Shown piece after piece: positions 53,681 to 62,377 of a stretch of DNA of 64,000 bases. The first letter of the stretch is position 1, and every line of letters starts with the position of its first letter. The position numbers and the translations under genes were made by a program. The DNA is from Actinoplanes oblitus. Lineage in GTDB: Bacteria; Actinomycetota; Actinomycetes; Mycobacteriales; Micromonosporaceae. Under the pieces are notes generated by a model, which ran no database searches, was not told the DNA's origin, and saw only the letters and a list, made by a program, of their open reading frames with translations. Location of the stretch: the NCBI RefSeq assembly GCF_030252345.1, contig NZ_CP126980.1, positions 4,727,501 to 4,791,500 of the forward strand, in the 5' to 3' direction.

Positions 53681-54970
53681 TCACACGGGGAGGGGAACCG
53701 GTCGTTCGTCGCGGTGGTCCTGGAACGCCCAGTCCAGGTCGGCGATGCTCTGCCCCTCGTCGGCGAGGGCCTTGGGCAGCGCCTCGGCGAGCTCGCCGAC
53801 GATTGCCGCGATGTCCGCGGGGGTGTGGTGCGTGGTGATCGTGATCCGGGCGCCGGAACGCTTGGCGGGCACCGCCGGCAGGGTGGCCACGTCGGTGAAG
53901 TAGCCGGCGGCGTGCAGCCGGGCCGCGAGGTTGTATGCCACGGCGGGGCTGCCCGCGGCGACGCAGCGGATGGGCGCCTCGCTGTGGCTCACGACCGGCA
54001 GCCCACTGTCGGTGGCGAGCCGGTTGAACAGCCGGATGAGGTGCAGCAGGCGCTCCTGGCGCTCGGCGACCTCGGGCGTCCGGTGCAGGTGCAGGGAGGC
54101 CAGGACGGCGCCGAGCATCGGTGGCTGCACCGGGCCGGAGAAGATCAGCGTGCCGCCGAGGGTGAAGACGCGTCGGCGGCTCTCGGCGTCGGGCAGGCTC
54201 AGCGCGCCCCCGGCGGCGGCGAAGGACTTGTTCAGCGATCCGGCGACCACGGTGCGCTGCGCCGCGAGGCTGCCGAGTGCGTCGAGCGCCCGGCCACGGC
54301 CATGCCGTCCGGTCCACGAGAACGAGTGCGCGTCGTCGACGTACAGCCACAGTTGCTCCTGCTCGGCCATCAGCTCGTCGAGTGCCGCGAACGGGGCGAA
54401 GTCGGCGTACATGCTGTAGAGACCGTCCAGGGCGTACCAGACGCGCCGATGCGTACGCCGCAGGTGGTCGACGCGTTCGCGCAGCGCGCCGAGGTCGCTG
54501 TGCGCGATGACCTCGACGTGGGTGCCCTGGGCCTGCGCCAGTTTGGCGGCGGTCCGCACGCTGTTGTGCACCTGGTGGTCGAGCAGCAGCGCGTCGTCAC
54601 CGCCGATGAGGACCGGCATCGCGGCCAGGTGGCCCATCGTGGTGCTCGGGGTGAGGATGGTGGGCCGGCCGAGCAGCTCGGCGAGCGCCGACTCCGCCGC
54701 CGGGTAGGCCGGCGAGGAGAGGTAGGCCCGGGACGAGGAGAATTGCGTACCGAAACGGTCCACCGCGTCGATCACGCCGGCTCGCAGCGCCGGGTGGGTC
54801 TCCAGCCCCAGGTAGCTGCAGGAGCCGAAGTTGACCATCGGGACGCCGCCCAGGGTGACCGTCCGGCCGTCGAGCCGCTCGTCCTCGGCGCTGTTGTGCA
54901 GCAGCCCGCGCTGAACCCCCTCGGAGATCAGCCGGTCGAAGCGGTCCAGTACCTCATCGGCTTTCGCCAC
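53681..54970 (-). CDS. Alpha-oxoamine synthase family PLP enzyme (AONS/KBL-like)
   Basis: 429 residues from GTG 54970 (GAGGAG 5 bases upstream). Fold type I PLP enzyme: LGGVPMVNFGSCSYLGLETH near the start, PSTTMGHLAAMPVLIGGDDA, the PLP-contacting YVDDAHSFSWTGRHGRG, and the Schiff-base Lys in VAGSLNKSFAAAGGALS. Members condense an amino acid with an acyl-CoA (8-amino-7-oxononanoate, 2-amino-3-ketobutyrate, serine palmitoyl and related products). No biotin or sphingolipid gene is nearby, so the product is unknown. Confidence 0.87.
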   Translation of the reverse strand: MAKADEVLDRFDRLISEGVQRGLLHNSAEDERLDGRTVTLGGVPMVNFGSCSYLGLETHPALRAGVIDAVDRFGTQFSSSRAYLSSPAYPAAESALAELLGRPTILTPSTTMGHLAAMPVLIGGDDALLLDHQVHNSVRTAAKLAQAQGTHVEVIAHSDLGALRERVDHLRRTHRRVWYALDGLYSMYADFAPFAALDELMAEQEQLWLYVDDAHSFSWTGRHGRGRALDALGSLAAQRTVVAGSLNKSFAAAGGALSLPDAESRRRVFTLGGTLIFSGPVQPPMLGAVLASLHLHRTPEVAERQERLLHLIRLFNRLATDSGLPVVSHSEAPIRCVAAGSPAVAYNLAARLHAAGYFTDVATLPAVPAKRSGARITITTHHTPADIAAIVGELAEALPKALADEGQSIADLDWAFQDHRDERPVPLPV

Positions 54971-55326
54971 GTCAGCTCCTCACTGTCGGATCGACGAACC
55001 ATCGGAACCGCCGGGGCCGACTTGAGATTCCGTCATGTGACCCGGGGCGCAGCCGCCGTACAGCCGGTGTTCCTCGGCTCGCCGGACCTGCCGGGCGATG
55101 TCTCGCGACCGGCGTGGTGCTCGATCATCTCGGGGTTCGCGGCCGTGCGGCGCCACGGCCGACCAGGGCATCAGCGCGATCAAACTGGTGAACTCGGGCA
55201 CGCGGGATCACTTCCTCGGCGTCTGGGGACACGCCGTACCGGAGGTTCTGCTGGGGGAGTGGCGTGACGTCGTCGCGGACGTCGGGCAGGCCGCGCCGCG
55301 GCGGCCTGCCGTGCGGACAGGTACCG
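54971..55326. other. Gap without a convincing gene
   Basis: 356 bases between the oxoamine synthase start and the MerR-PP2C stop. Short frames on both strands lack ribosome sites and third-position bias. A small dyad (GGCCGTG/CACGGCC, about 55141-55160) is present; nothing else is clear. Confidence 0.4.
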
Positions 55327-56394
55327 CTACGCGGCGATGACGTCGGCGACGACGCAGGCGATGTTGTCCGGTGCGCCGGCAGCGTAGGCGAGGTCGACCA
55401 GTCGTTGCGCCGTCGCCGCGGGGTCGTCGGCCTCGGTGAGGGCGGCGTGCAGGTCGGTACGGCCGACGACGGCGGACAGGCCGTCGGAGCACAGCAGGTA
55501 GCGGTCACCGGCCAGGGCGGTGCGCAACGCGAGGTCTGCCTCGACGGGCTGGCCGCCGGCGCCCAGCGCCCGGGTGAGCAGGGCGCGCCGCGGGTGGGCG
55601 GCGGCCTGATCGGGGGTGAGCCTGCCGTGCTCCACCTGACTCCGCACCCAGGTGTGGTCCTGGGTGAGCTGCGAGAGTTCACCGCCGCGCAGCAGGTAGG
55701 CGCGGGTGTCGCCGATGTGCACCAGGGCCAGTTGCGAGCCGCGTCGCAGGATCGCGGTCAGGGTGGTGGCGGGCTGGTCGCCGCCCGGGCCGGCGGCGCG
55801 GACCGCGCGATCGACGTCGTCGACGGCCGAGGCCAGCATGGCGAGCAGATCGGCGGCCGGCTGGTCGGCCAGTTCGAGCGCCTTGAGGGCGTCGACGGCG
55901 GCGGCGCTGGCGGTGGCGCCGGCTCCTCGGGTGCCGTCGGCGACGGCCAGCAGCCGGTCGCCGGCGTAGGCGACGTCCTCGTTGCTGTCCCGGGCGTGGC
56001 CGGTCTCGCAGCGCGCGGCGTAGCGTACGGTCAGGGTGGGTTTGCCGTCCGACATGGTGACGCCCTTCCGGGTCAGGTGCTCGACGAGGCGGGCGACGTG
56101 GTGGGCCCGGGCCGCGGTGTCGGCGGTCACCCGCTGCCAGTAAGCGGTGACCGCGCGGGCCGCCGCGGCGGGATCCAGGCCGCACACGGTGCGGATGTCG
56201 GCCAGCGGCATGCCGATGCGGCGCAGCTGGGCGATCAGCCGGGCGTGCGCCAGCTGTTCCGGGGTGTAGAACCGGTACCCGGACTCGGGGTCGACCGCGG
56301 CGGGCGGTAACAGCCCGACCTCGTCGTACAGCCGCAGCGCCTTGGGGGTCAGCCGCGCCGCTCGGGCGAACGCGCCGATCGTCAGCAGCTCCAC
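55327..56394 (-). CDS. MerR-type DNA-binding domain fused to PP2C phosphatase
   Basis: 355 residues. Residues 1-70 form a MerR winged helix (LLTIGAFARAARLTPKALRL, YDEVGLLPPAAVDPESGYRF), followed by a short helix to about 110. Residues 115-355 are a PP2C Ser/Thr phosphatase with HARDSNEDVAYAGDRLLAVA, DG of VADGTRG, LVHIGDTRAYLLRGGELSQL, LLCSDGLS and the metal-binding APDNIACVV. The phosphatase seems to replace the usual MerR effector domain, so DNA binding may be linked to dephosphorylation. The target is unknown. Confidence 0.87.
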   Translation of the reverse strand: MELLTIGAFARAARLTPKALRLYDEVGLLPPAAVDPESGYRFYTPEQLAHARLIAQLRRIGMPLADIRTVCGLDPAAAARAVTAYWQRVTADTAARAHHVARLVEHLTRKGVTMSDGKPTLTVRYAARCETGHARDSNEDVAYAGDRLLAVADGTRGAGATASAAAVDALKALELADQPAADLLAMLASAVDDVDRAVRAAGPGGDQPATTLTAILRRGSQLALVHIGDTRAYLLRGGELSQLTQDHTWVRSQVEHGRLTPDQAAAHPRRALLTRALGAGGQPVEADLALRTALAGDRYLLCSDGLSAVVGRTDLHAALTEADDPAATAQRLVDLAYAAGAPDNIACVVADVIAA

Positions 56395-56504
56395 GGTGTC
56401 ATCCTCCTCGTGCCGGCCAGGCGACCGGCACGCACCACGCTGCGGCTTGCCCCAGGGGCAAGGTCAAGCGAGCTGGCTCCGGCGGCTCGCCGTAGCGCTG
56501 CCCG

Positions 56505-57182
56505 TCACCCCTCCCGCGACAGCCCGGACCGGTCGCGGAGCACGCCGTCGATGATGCCCGCCAGCCCCCGGCTCACGTGGTCACCGGCGATGAGCTCGCT
56601 CCATTCCTCGGACAGCGCCGCCAGGTGCGGGTACTCCTCGGCGGGCAGCGTGGTCAGCAGCCGGTTGCGCCGCGACGGCTGGACGGGCTCGGGGGTGCCG
56701 GCATTGATGATCAACTCGCCCGCCACGAAGCTCCACAGCAGTTGGTAGAGCTCGACCGCCTGATGCCGGTCCAGGCCGCACCGGATGGCCGCCTCCAGCA
56801 CGTGCTCGACCGCCGGCAGGGTCACCACGCCGACCAGCTCCTGCGACCCGAGGATCTCGGGCAGCCACGGGCAGCCGTCGAGCATGTGGTGCAGGTGCAG
56901 TGCCGCGGCCAGCAGGTAGGCGCGCGGCTCGGCCGGGAAGTCGGGCAGTGGCGTGCTCTCGGTCTTGGTCGCCAGCAGCATCAGCAACAGCGCGTCCCGG
57001 TCGCGAACGTAGTGGTAGAGCGCCATCGGCGTGGTCTCCAGCTCACGTGACAGGCGGCGCATGGACAGGTGCTGCACGCCCTCGGCGTCCACGATGGCCT
57101 GTGCCTTCGCCACGATCATCTCCTGCGTGATGCGGGCCGGCCGGCCCAGTTTGGTGCCGCGTGCGGGGTTGTCAGGTGGCAC
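56505..57182 (-). CDS. TetR-family regulator of the transporter/NRPS cluster
   Basis: 225 residues. The helix-turn-helix reads GVQHLSMRRLSRELETTPMA, then LYHYVRDRDALL; the C-terminal part matches the TetR_C ligand domain of Tn10-like efflux repressors (YLLAAALHLHHMLDGCPWLP). It is divergent from the MFS gene at 57266, whose promoter gap contains repeated ACTTAT elements. It probably represses export genes until the compound is present. Confidence 0.9.
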   Translation of the reverse strand: MPPDNPARGTKLGRPARITQEMIVAKAQAIVDAEGVQHLSMRRLSRELETTPMALYHYVRDRDALLLMLLATKTESTPLPDFPAEPRAYLLAAALHLHHMLDGCPWLPEILGSQELVGVVTLPAVEHVLEAAIRCGLDRHQAVELYQLLWSFVAGELIINAGTPEPVQPSRRNRLLTTLPAEEYPHLAALSEEWSELIAGDHVSRGLAGIIDGVLRDRSGLSREG

Positions 57183-57214
57183 GGCGATTCCTTCGTGTCC
57201 CGGGGTGGCGATAG

Positions 57215-57238
57215 ACTTATCGTACGCGTATAACTTAT
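57215..57238. promoter_or_regulatory. Candidate TetR operator before the MFS gene
   Basis: ACTTAT at 57215-57220 and again at 57233-57238 (18-base spacing) around TACGCGTA, in the only A/T-rich stretch of the 83-base divergent gap. Confidence 0.4.
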
Positions 57239-57265
57239 GTGTAAGAAAACAACGAGGGAGTGCGC

Positions 57266-58798
57266 ATGGCTCAGTCGGAGCCGAGAAGGGGCGGGGCTCT
57301 CGCCGCGGTCGCCCTGGCCCAGTTCATGGTCACGCTCGACATGACCATCGTGAATGTGGCCCTGCCGTCGCTCGGCGGCGACCTGGGATTCGAGCAGACC
57401 CAGCTGCCCTGGGTCGTCAACGTCTACGCCCTGCTGTTCGGCGGTCTGCTGATGCTCGGCGGCCGGGCCGCCGACCTGTTCGGACAACGTCGGATCCTGC
57501 TGTCCGGCACGGTGCTGTTCGCCCTCGCGTCGCTGGCCGGCGGCCTGGCGCAGGCGCCCTGGCAGTTGATCGCGGCCCGGGGGGTGCAGGGCGTCGGCGC
57601 CGCCCTGATGGCCCCGGCCGCGCTCGCCCTGCTCACGCTGACCCAGCGCGAGGGCCGGGAACGCACCCGCGCCCTCGGCGTCTACGCGGCCGTCTCGGCT
57701 GTCGGCGGTGCCGCCGGCGTGCTCAGCGGCGGTCTGCTCACACAGTTCGCCGGGTGGCGGTGGGTGATGCTGGTCAACGTCCCGATGGCGGCCTGCGTCG
57801 TGCTGCTCGCCCTGACCGGCATTCCGGGCGGGCTGCTCAGCTCCGGTCCGCGCCGGACACTCGACGTGCCCGGCGCCGTGCTGGTCACCGGGGGCGTCGG
57901 CGCGCTCGTGCTCGGCCTGCTGCGCACCGACCACTACGGCTGGGGCTCGGCCACCACCCTGATCACCCTGGGCGTCGCCGTGGTGCTGCTCGCGCTCTTC
58001 GTGCTCTGGGAGGCCCGCGGCATCAAGAGCGATCCGCTCATCCGGCTGGGCCTGCTGGCCAAGCGCAACGTCGCCGGCGCCAACCTGTTCATCCTGCTGC
58101 TCTGTGCCGGCCAGTTCGCGGCGTTCTACTTCATCTCGCTCTACCTGCAGGACGTTCTACGCCTCGACGCGGCGCGCGCCGGCGCGGCCTTCCTGCCGCT
58201 CACCCTCACCGTCGTCGTGGCGATCAACATCTCGACCCGGCTGGTTCCCCGGCTCGGGCCCAAACCGCTGCTGGTGACCGGCGGCCTGCTCGCCGCGGCC
58301 GGGTTCGCGTGGTTCGGCGCCCTCGACGCCGACGGCAGCTTCCTCGCCGACCTGCTGGGTCCCTCCCTGCTCACCGGGCTGGGCATGGGCCTGTCGTTCG
58401 TGCCGCTCACCGGGGCCGCGGTCGGCGGCCTCCCGCGCCACGAGGCCGGCATGGCGTCGGCCGTGCTCAACAGCTCCCGCCAGATCGGCGGGGCTCTCGG
58501 CCTGGCCGCCCTGGTCACCGCGCAGGCCTCGCGCACGGATGCCCGGCTCGCCGCCGGTGATCCGCCCCTGGACGCACTGACCAGCGGTTTCGGGATCGGT
58601 CTAGGGCTGTCGGGTGCCCTGCTGCTGGCCGCCGCGCTGGTGGCCCTGATCGTTCTCCCCGGTAAGCGGGCCGCCGGTGTCCCGGCCGGTAGCCCCGCGG
58701 CCCAGCGCGGCGCGTCGTCGTCTCCCCCCGGGACGGCGGCCGCGCCCGCTGGGCCGCCCACCATCCGCGACGCCTCCCCCCTGAGCGAGTCGAGGTGA
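57266..58798 (+). CDS. MFS drug:H+ antiporter, DHA2 (14-helix) type
   Basis: 510 residues; the ATG at 57266 has GAGGGAG 5 bases upstream (GTG 57260 is also in frame). Family motifs are AQFMVTLDMTIVNVALPSLG at helix 1, GGRAADLFGQRRIL (motif A) and VSAVGGAAGVLSGGLL (motif C), with about 14 helices and a Pro/Ser-rich tail. It probably exports the product of the downstream NRPS or related toxic compounds. It overlaps the ABC gene start region by 4 bases (GTGA), so the whole block is one operon. Confidence 0.9.
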   Translation: MAQSEPRRGGALAAVALAQFMVTLDMTIVNVALPSLGGDLGFEQTQLPWVVNVYALLFGGLLMLGGRAADLFGQRRILLSGTVLFALASLAGGLAQAPWQLIAARGVQGVGAALMAPAALALLTLTQREGRERTRALGVYAAVSAVGGAAGVLSGGLLTQFAGWRWVMLVNVPMAACVVLLALTGIPGGLLSSGPRRTLDVPGAVLVTGGVGALVLGLLRTDHYGWGSATTLITLGVAVVLLALFVLWEARGIKSDPLIRLGLLAKRNVAGANLFILLLCAGQFAAFYFISLYLQDVLRLDAARAGAAFLPLTLTVVVAINISTRLVPRLGPKPLLVTGGLLAAAGFAWFGALDADGSFLADLLGPSLLTGLGMGLSFVPLTGAAVGGLPRHEAGMASAVLNSSRQIGGALGLAALVTAQASRTDARLAAGDPPLDALTSGFGIGLGLSGALLLAAALVALIVLPGKRAAGVPAGSPAAQRGASSSPPGTAAAPAGPPTIRDASPLSESR

Positions 58799-58800
58799 CG

Positions 58801-60573
58801 ATGCCGATGACCCAGCCGATCGGTCTCTGGCCACTGCTGCGACCGCAGCGCTACCAACTGCTCGGCGCCCTGCTCCTGCAGATCGTCAGCGCCGTCGGCG
58901 GCGTCGTGCCCTACCTGGCCGTCGTCGAGCTCGGCCGGGTGCTGCTGGCCCCGCACGCCCCCGACCGGCACCGGGTCTGGCTCATCGTGGCGGCCGGCGC
59001 GGCCGGCCTGCTGGTGCGGCTGGTCGCGGGGGCGCTGGCCTCAGCCGTCGCGCACGCCGCCGACAGCAGCCTGCAGCTGTCGTTGCGCCGGCTGCTGGCG
59101 CGTCACCTGACCGACGTGCCGATGAGCTGGTTCTCCCGGCAGAGTGCGGGTGGCCTCAACCAGGTCGTCCAGAACGACGTCAACGATCTGCACACGCTGG
59201 TCGCCCACACCCCGGGCGAGCTGACCTCGGCCGTGGTGGTCCCGGGCCTCGCGCTGGTCTACCTGGGCGCCGTCGACTGGCGGATGACGCTCGTGGCGCT
59301 CGTGCCGGTCCTGGTCGGTCTCGTCCTGCGTTTTGCGCTCGCCACCGAGCGGCGCAAGCGCGACGAGCGGGAGGTGGACGCCGCCATGGGGCGCATCGCG
59401 GTCGCGGCGGTCGAGTTCGTCGAGGGCATCGCGGTGGTCAAGACGTTCGGTGGGGCCGGCCGCGCCCACCGGCGCTTCGTCGAGGCCGCGGACGACTTCG
59501 CCGAGCGCTTCCTGCGGTGGGTGGGCAGCGCGGCCTGGCTCGCGTCCCTGGCGACCCTGGTGCTGTCGCCGATGGTGGTGCTGCTCGTCGTGCTGGCCGG
59601 CGGTGCCACGATGATCGGTGCGGGCGCCCTGGCGCCGGCCGATCTTCTGCCGTTCCTGCTGCTGTCGCTGGCGTTGACCGCACCGGTCGCCGCGCTGGCC
59701 CACGGCCTCGACAACGTCAACGCGGCCCGCCGGGCGGCCGGCCGGATCGGGGCGGTGCTGGCCGAGCCGCCCGCGCCGCGCCCGGCGGCGCCGCGGGTGC
59801 CCGACGGCCATCTCATCGAGCTGCGCGACGTCGGGTTCACCTACGACGGGGAGCACCCCGTGCTACGCCACCTCGACCTGGTGATTCCGCCCGGCAGCAA
59901 GGTGGCGCTGGTCGGTCCGTCCGGGGCCGGCAAGTCCACGATCGCGCAGCTGCTGCTCGGCTTCCTCACCCCGACCACCGGGTCGGTCCGGCTCGGCGGC
60001 GTGGACCTGCGCGACATCGAGCCGTCGGTGCTCTACCGGCGGGTCGCGTTCGTGCCGCAGGACGTACGCCTGTTGCGCACCAGCGTGGCCGACAACATCG
60101 CGCTGGCCTCGTCGTCGGCCGGGCGCGACGAGGTGGTGGCGGCGGCCCGCGCGGCGGGTGTCGACGCGCACCTGAGCAGCCTGCCGCGCGGCTACGACTC
60201 GGTGGTCGGCGAGGACGCCGGCCTGTCCGGCGGCGAGGCGCAGCGGGTCTCGGTGGCCCGGGCCCTGCTGCTCGACGCGCCGGTGCTGGTCCTGGACGAG
60301 GCGACCGCGTTCGCCGACCCGGTGACCGAGGCGCGGACCCGCGCGGCGATCGACCGCGCGGGGGAGGGCCGCACCCGGGTGGTGATCGCTCACCGGCTGG
60401 CGACGATCCGCGACGCCGACCTGGTCCTCGTCCTGTCCGATGGCCGGATCGCCGAGCGCGGCACCTTCGACGAGCTGGTCGCCGCCGACGGGCTGCTGGC
60501 CGCCATGTGGCGCGCCCAGCGGGAGGATGCCACCGGGGCGGCCGCCGCGCCGACGAGAGGAAGCCTGCTGTGA
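58801..60573 (+). CDS. ABC transporter, fused membrane and ATPase domains (half 1)
   Basis: About 590 residues; ATG 58801 after GAGG, or GTG 58795 overlapping the MFS stop. Six helices (about 20-310), then an ATPase: Walker A GPSGAGKSTIAQ, Q-loop VAFVPQDVRLLR, signature DAGLSGGEAQRVSVARALLL, Walker B VLVLDEATAF, His-switch VIAHRL. With the following gene it forms a heterodimer like IrtAB or YbtPQ, which handle siderophores next to NRPS genes. The direction, import or export, cannot be told from sequence. Confidence 0.88.
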   Translation: MPMTQPIGLWPLLRPQRYQLLGALLLQIVSAVGGVVPYLAVVELGRVLLAPHAPDRHRVWLIVAAGAAGLLVRLVAGALASAVAHAADSSLQLSLRRLLARHLTDVPMSWFSRQSAGGLNQVVQNDVNDLHTLVAHTPGELTSAVVVPGLALVYLGAVDWRMTLVALVPVLVGLVLRFALATERRKRDEREVDAAMGRIAVAAVEFVEGIAVVKTFGGAGRAHRRFVEAADDFAERFLRWVGSAAWLASLATLVLSPMVVLLVVLAGGATMIGAGALAPADLLPFLLLSLALTAPVAALAHGLDNVNAARRAAGRIGAVLAEPPAPRPAAPRVPDGHLIELRDVGFTYDGEHPVLRHLDLVIPPGSKVALVGPSGAGKSTIAQLLLGFLTPTTGSVRLGGVDLRDIEPSVLYRRVAFVPQDVRLLRTSVADNIALASSSAGRDEVVAAARAAGVDAHLSSLPRGYDSVVGEDAGLSGGEAQRVSVARALLLDAPVLVLDEATAFADPVTEARTRAAIDRAGEGRTRVVIAHRLATIRDADLVLVLSDGRIAERGTFDELVAADGLLAAMWRAQREDATGAAAAPTRGSLL

Positions 60574-62279
60574 TCACCCTGCTGTCGCGCATCCTCGGGC
60601 CCGAGTACGCCCGCCCCCTGCACCGGGCGATCGTCCTGATGGCGGTCGCGTCCGTCGCCGAGGGCCTGGCCTACGCGTTGCTGATCCCGCTGCTGCGGGC
60701 CTTGCTGGCCGGCGACACGCCGGGCGCCTGGCCGTGGCTGGGCGCGTTCGCCGGCGCGTCGGTGGTCGCCGTGCTGCTGCGTTTCCGCAGCGACGTCGCC
60801 GGTTTCGCCACCGGGGCCGCCCTGTCCCGGGGGCTGCACCACCGCCTCGGCGACCACCTGGCCCGTCTGCCGCTCGGCTGGTTCACCCGTCGCCGGCTCG
60901 GCGAGGTCGGCATGCTGGCCAGCCGCGGGGTGCTGTCCACGATGGCGGTGCCGGCCCACCGGCTGCAGCCGATGATCAGCGCCGTGCTGACCCCGGCGAC
61001 CGTGGCGCTCGTGCTCTTCCTGGTCGACTGGCGCCTGGCCCTGGCCGCGTTGCTGGCCGCGCCGTTGATCCTGCTGGCCCAGGTCTGGACCAACCGGACC
61101 ACCGCGAGCCTGGATCGCGAGCGGTCGATCAGCGCCGACGAGGCCGCGAGCCGGGTCGTGGAGTACGTCCGGGCTCAGCCGGTGCTGCGGATGGGCGGCA
61201 CCACCGGCCGTGGCTTCGGGTTGCTCGACTCGGCGCTGGTCGAGCAGCAGCGCACCGGGCGCCGGGCGGCGATCAGGGCGATCCCCGGGGTGCTCGCGCT
61301 GTCGCTGACGGTGCAGGCCGGGTTGACCGCGTTGCTGGTGCTCGGCGCCGATCTGGCCCTCGGCGGGCGGATCGCGACGGTCGACATGCTGGTCGCGCTG
61401 ATCCTGGCGACGCGATGCGTCGATCCGCTGCTGTCGCTGTCCGACCTCGCCGGCCAGATGCGCAATTCCCGGGAGGAGCTGGAACGGATCGACGCGGTGC
61501 TGTCCACTCCTACGCTGCCCGAGCCCGCCGAGCCGGTGGCGGTACCCGCCGGTGATCTCGAACTCGACGACGTCACGTTCCGGCGCGACGGCCGCGAGGT
61601 GCTGCACGGCGTCTCGGCCGTTGTCCAGAAGGGGTCACGCGTGGCGTTCGTCGGCCCGTCCGGTGCGGGTAAGAGCACCATTCTGCAGCTCATCGCCCGA
61701 TTCCATGATCCATATTCGGGGAGCGTCAAACTCGGCGGAATCGATCTTAAGATGCTGGCGTCGGAGCAGCTTGCCCAGAACGTTTCCATGGTGTTTCAGG
61801 ATGTCTATCTCTTCGACGGAACCATTTCCGACAACGTACGTATGGGCCGACCCGACGCCACCAGCGAAGAGCTTTCCGCCGCGGCCCGCTCGGCGCATTT
61901 GACGGAGGTGATCGACCGTCTTCCGCAGGGCTGGGAGACCAGGGTCGGCGAGGGCGGTGCGGCGCTGTCCGGCGGTGAGCGGCAGCGTGTCTCGATAGCG
62001 CGCGCGCTGCTGAAGGACGCGCCCGTGCTGCTGCTCGACGAGCCGACCGCGGCGCTCGATCCGGCGAGTGAAGTCGCAGTTCAAAGTGCGTTGGACGGCC
62101 TCATGGTGGGCCGCACGGTGGTCATGGTGGCGCACCGGTTGCGTACCGTGCGACATGTCGACCGCATCTACTTCGTTGAGGAGGGGAATATTGTCGAGTC
62201 AGGAACCCATCATGAGTTGCTGGCCCGGGGAGGTCGGTATGCGAAATTTTGGAGCATGGCGCATATGACGCGTCCTTAA
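60570..62279 (+). CDS. ABC transporter, fused membrane and ATPase domains (half 2)
   Basis: 569 residues from GTG 60570, overlapping half 1 by 4 bases. Six helices precede an ATPase with Walker A GPSGAGKSTILQ, Q-loop SMVFQDVYLFDG, signature GGAALSGGERQRVSIARALL, Walker B VLLLDEPTAALD and VMVAHRL. All key residues are present in both halves, so both sites could hydrolyse ATP. From about 61650 on, codon use becomes noticeably less G/C-biased than in the first part, continuing into the NRPS start. Confidence 0.88.
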   Translation: MITLLSRILGPEYARPLHRAIVLMAVASVAEGLAYALLIPLLRALLAGDTPGAWPWLGAFAGASVVAVLLRFRSDVAGFATGAALSRGLHHRLGDHLARLPLGWFTRRRLGEVGMLASRGVLSTMAVPAHRLQPMISAVLTPATVALVLFLVDWRLALAALLAAPLILLAQVWTNRTTASLDRERSISADEAASRVVEYVRAQPVLRMGGTTGRGFGLLDSALVEQQRTGRRAAIRAIPGVLALSLTVQAGLTALLVLGADLALGGRIATVDMLVALILATRCVDPLLSLSDLAGQMRNSREELERIDAVLSTPTLPEPAEPVAVPAGDLELDDVTFRRDGREVLHGVSAVVQKGSRVAFVGPSGAGKSTILQLIARFHDPYSGSVKLGGIDLKMLASEQLAQNVSMVFQDVYLFDGTISDNVRMGRPDATSEELSAAARSAHLTEVIDRLPQGWETRVGEGGAALSGGERQRVSIARALLKDAPVLLLDEPTAALDPASEVAVQSALDGLMVGRTVVMVAHRLRTVRHVDRIYFVEEGNIVESGTHHELLARGGRYAKFWSMAHMTRP

Positions 62280-62377
62280 TAGGTGTCAAGCCATTCATAA
62301 ATCTCCACTCCTAGGTTAGTCTGGGCCGAGTTAGAGTCACCGCTCCGTGTGAGCGCGACATCTAAAGGAGGTCCCGG
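62280..62377 (+). promoter_or_regulatory. Possible iron-box half-site before the NRPS gene
   Basis: The 98-base gap is A/T-richer than its surroundings. CTAGGTTAGTCTGGGCCGA at 62311-62329 keeps the left half (TAGGTTAG) of the DmdR/IdeR box TTAGGTTAGGCTCACCTAA but a poor right half, about 12 of 19 matches. An AAGGAGG site at 62365-62371 precedes the GTG start. Confidence 0.35.

Noticed and set aside
54980..55340. Short frames on both strands between the oxoamine synthase and the MerR-PP2C gene
   Set aside because: No initiation signals, weak third-position bias, mixed composition.
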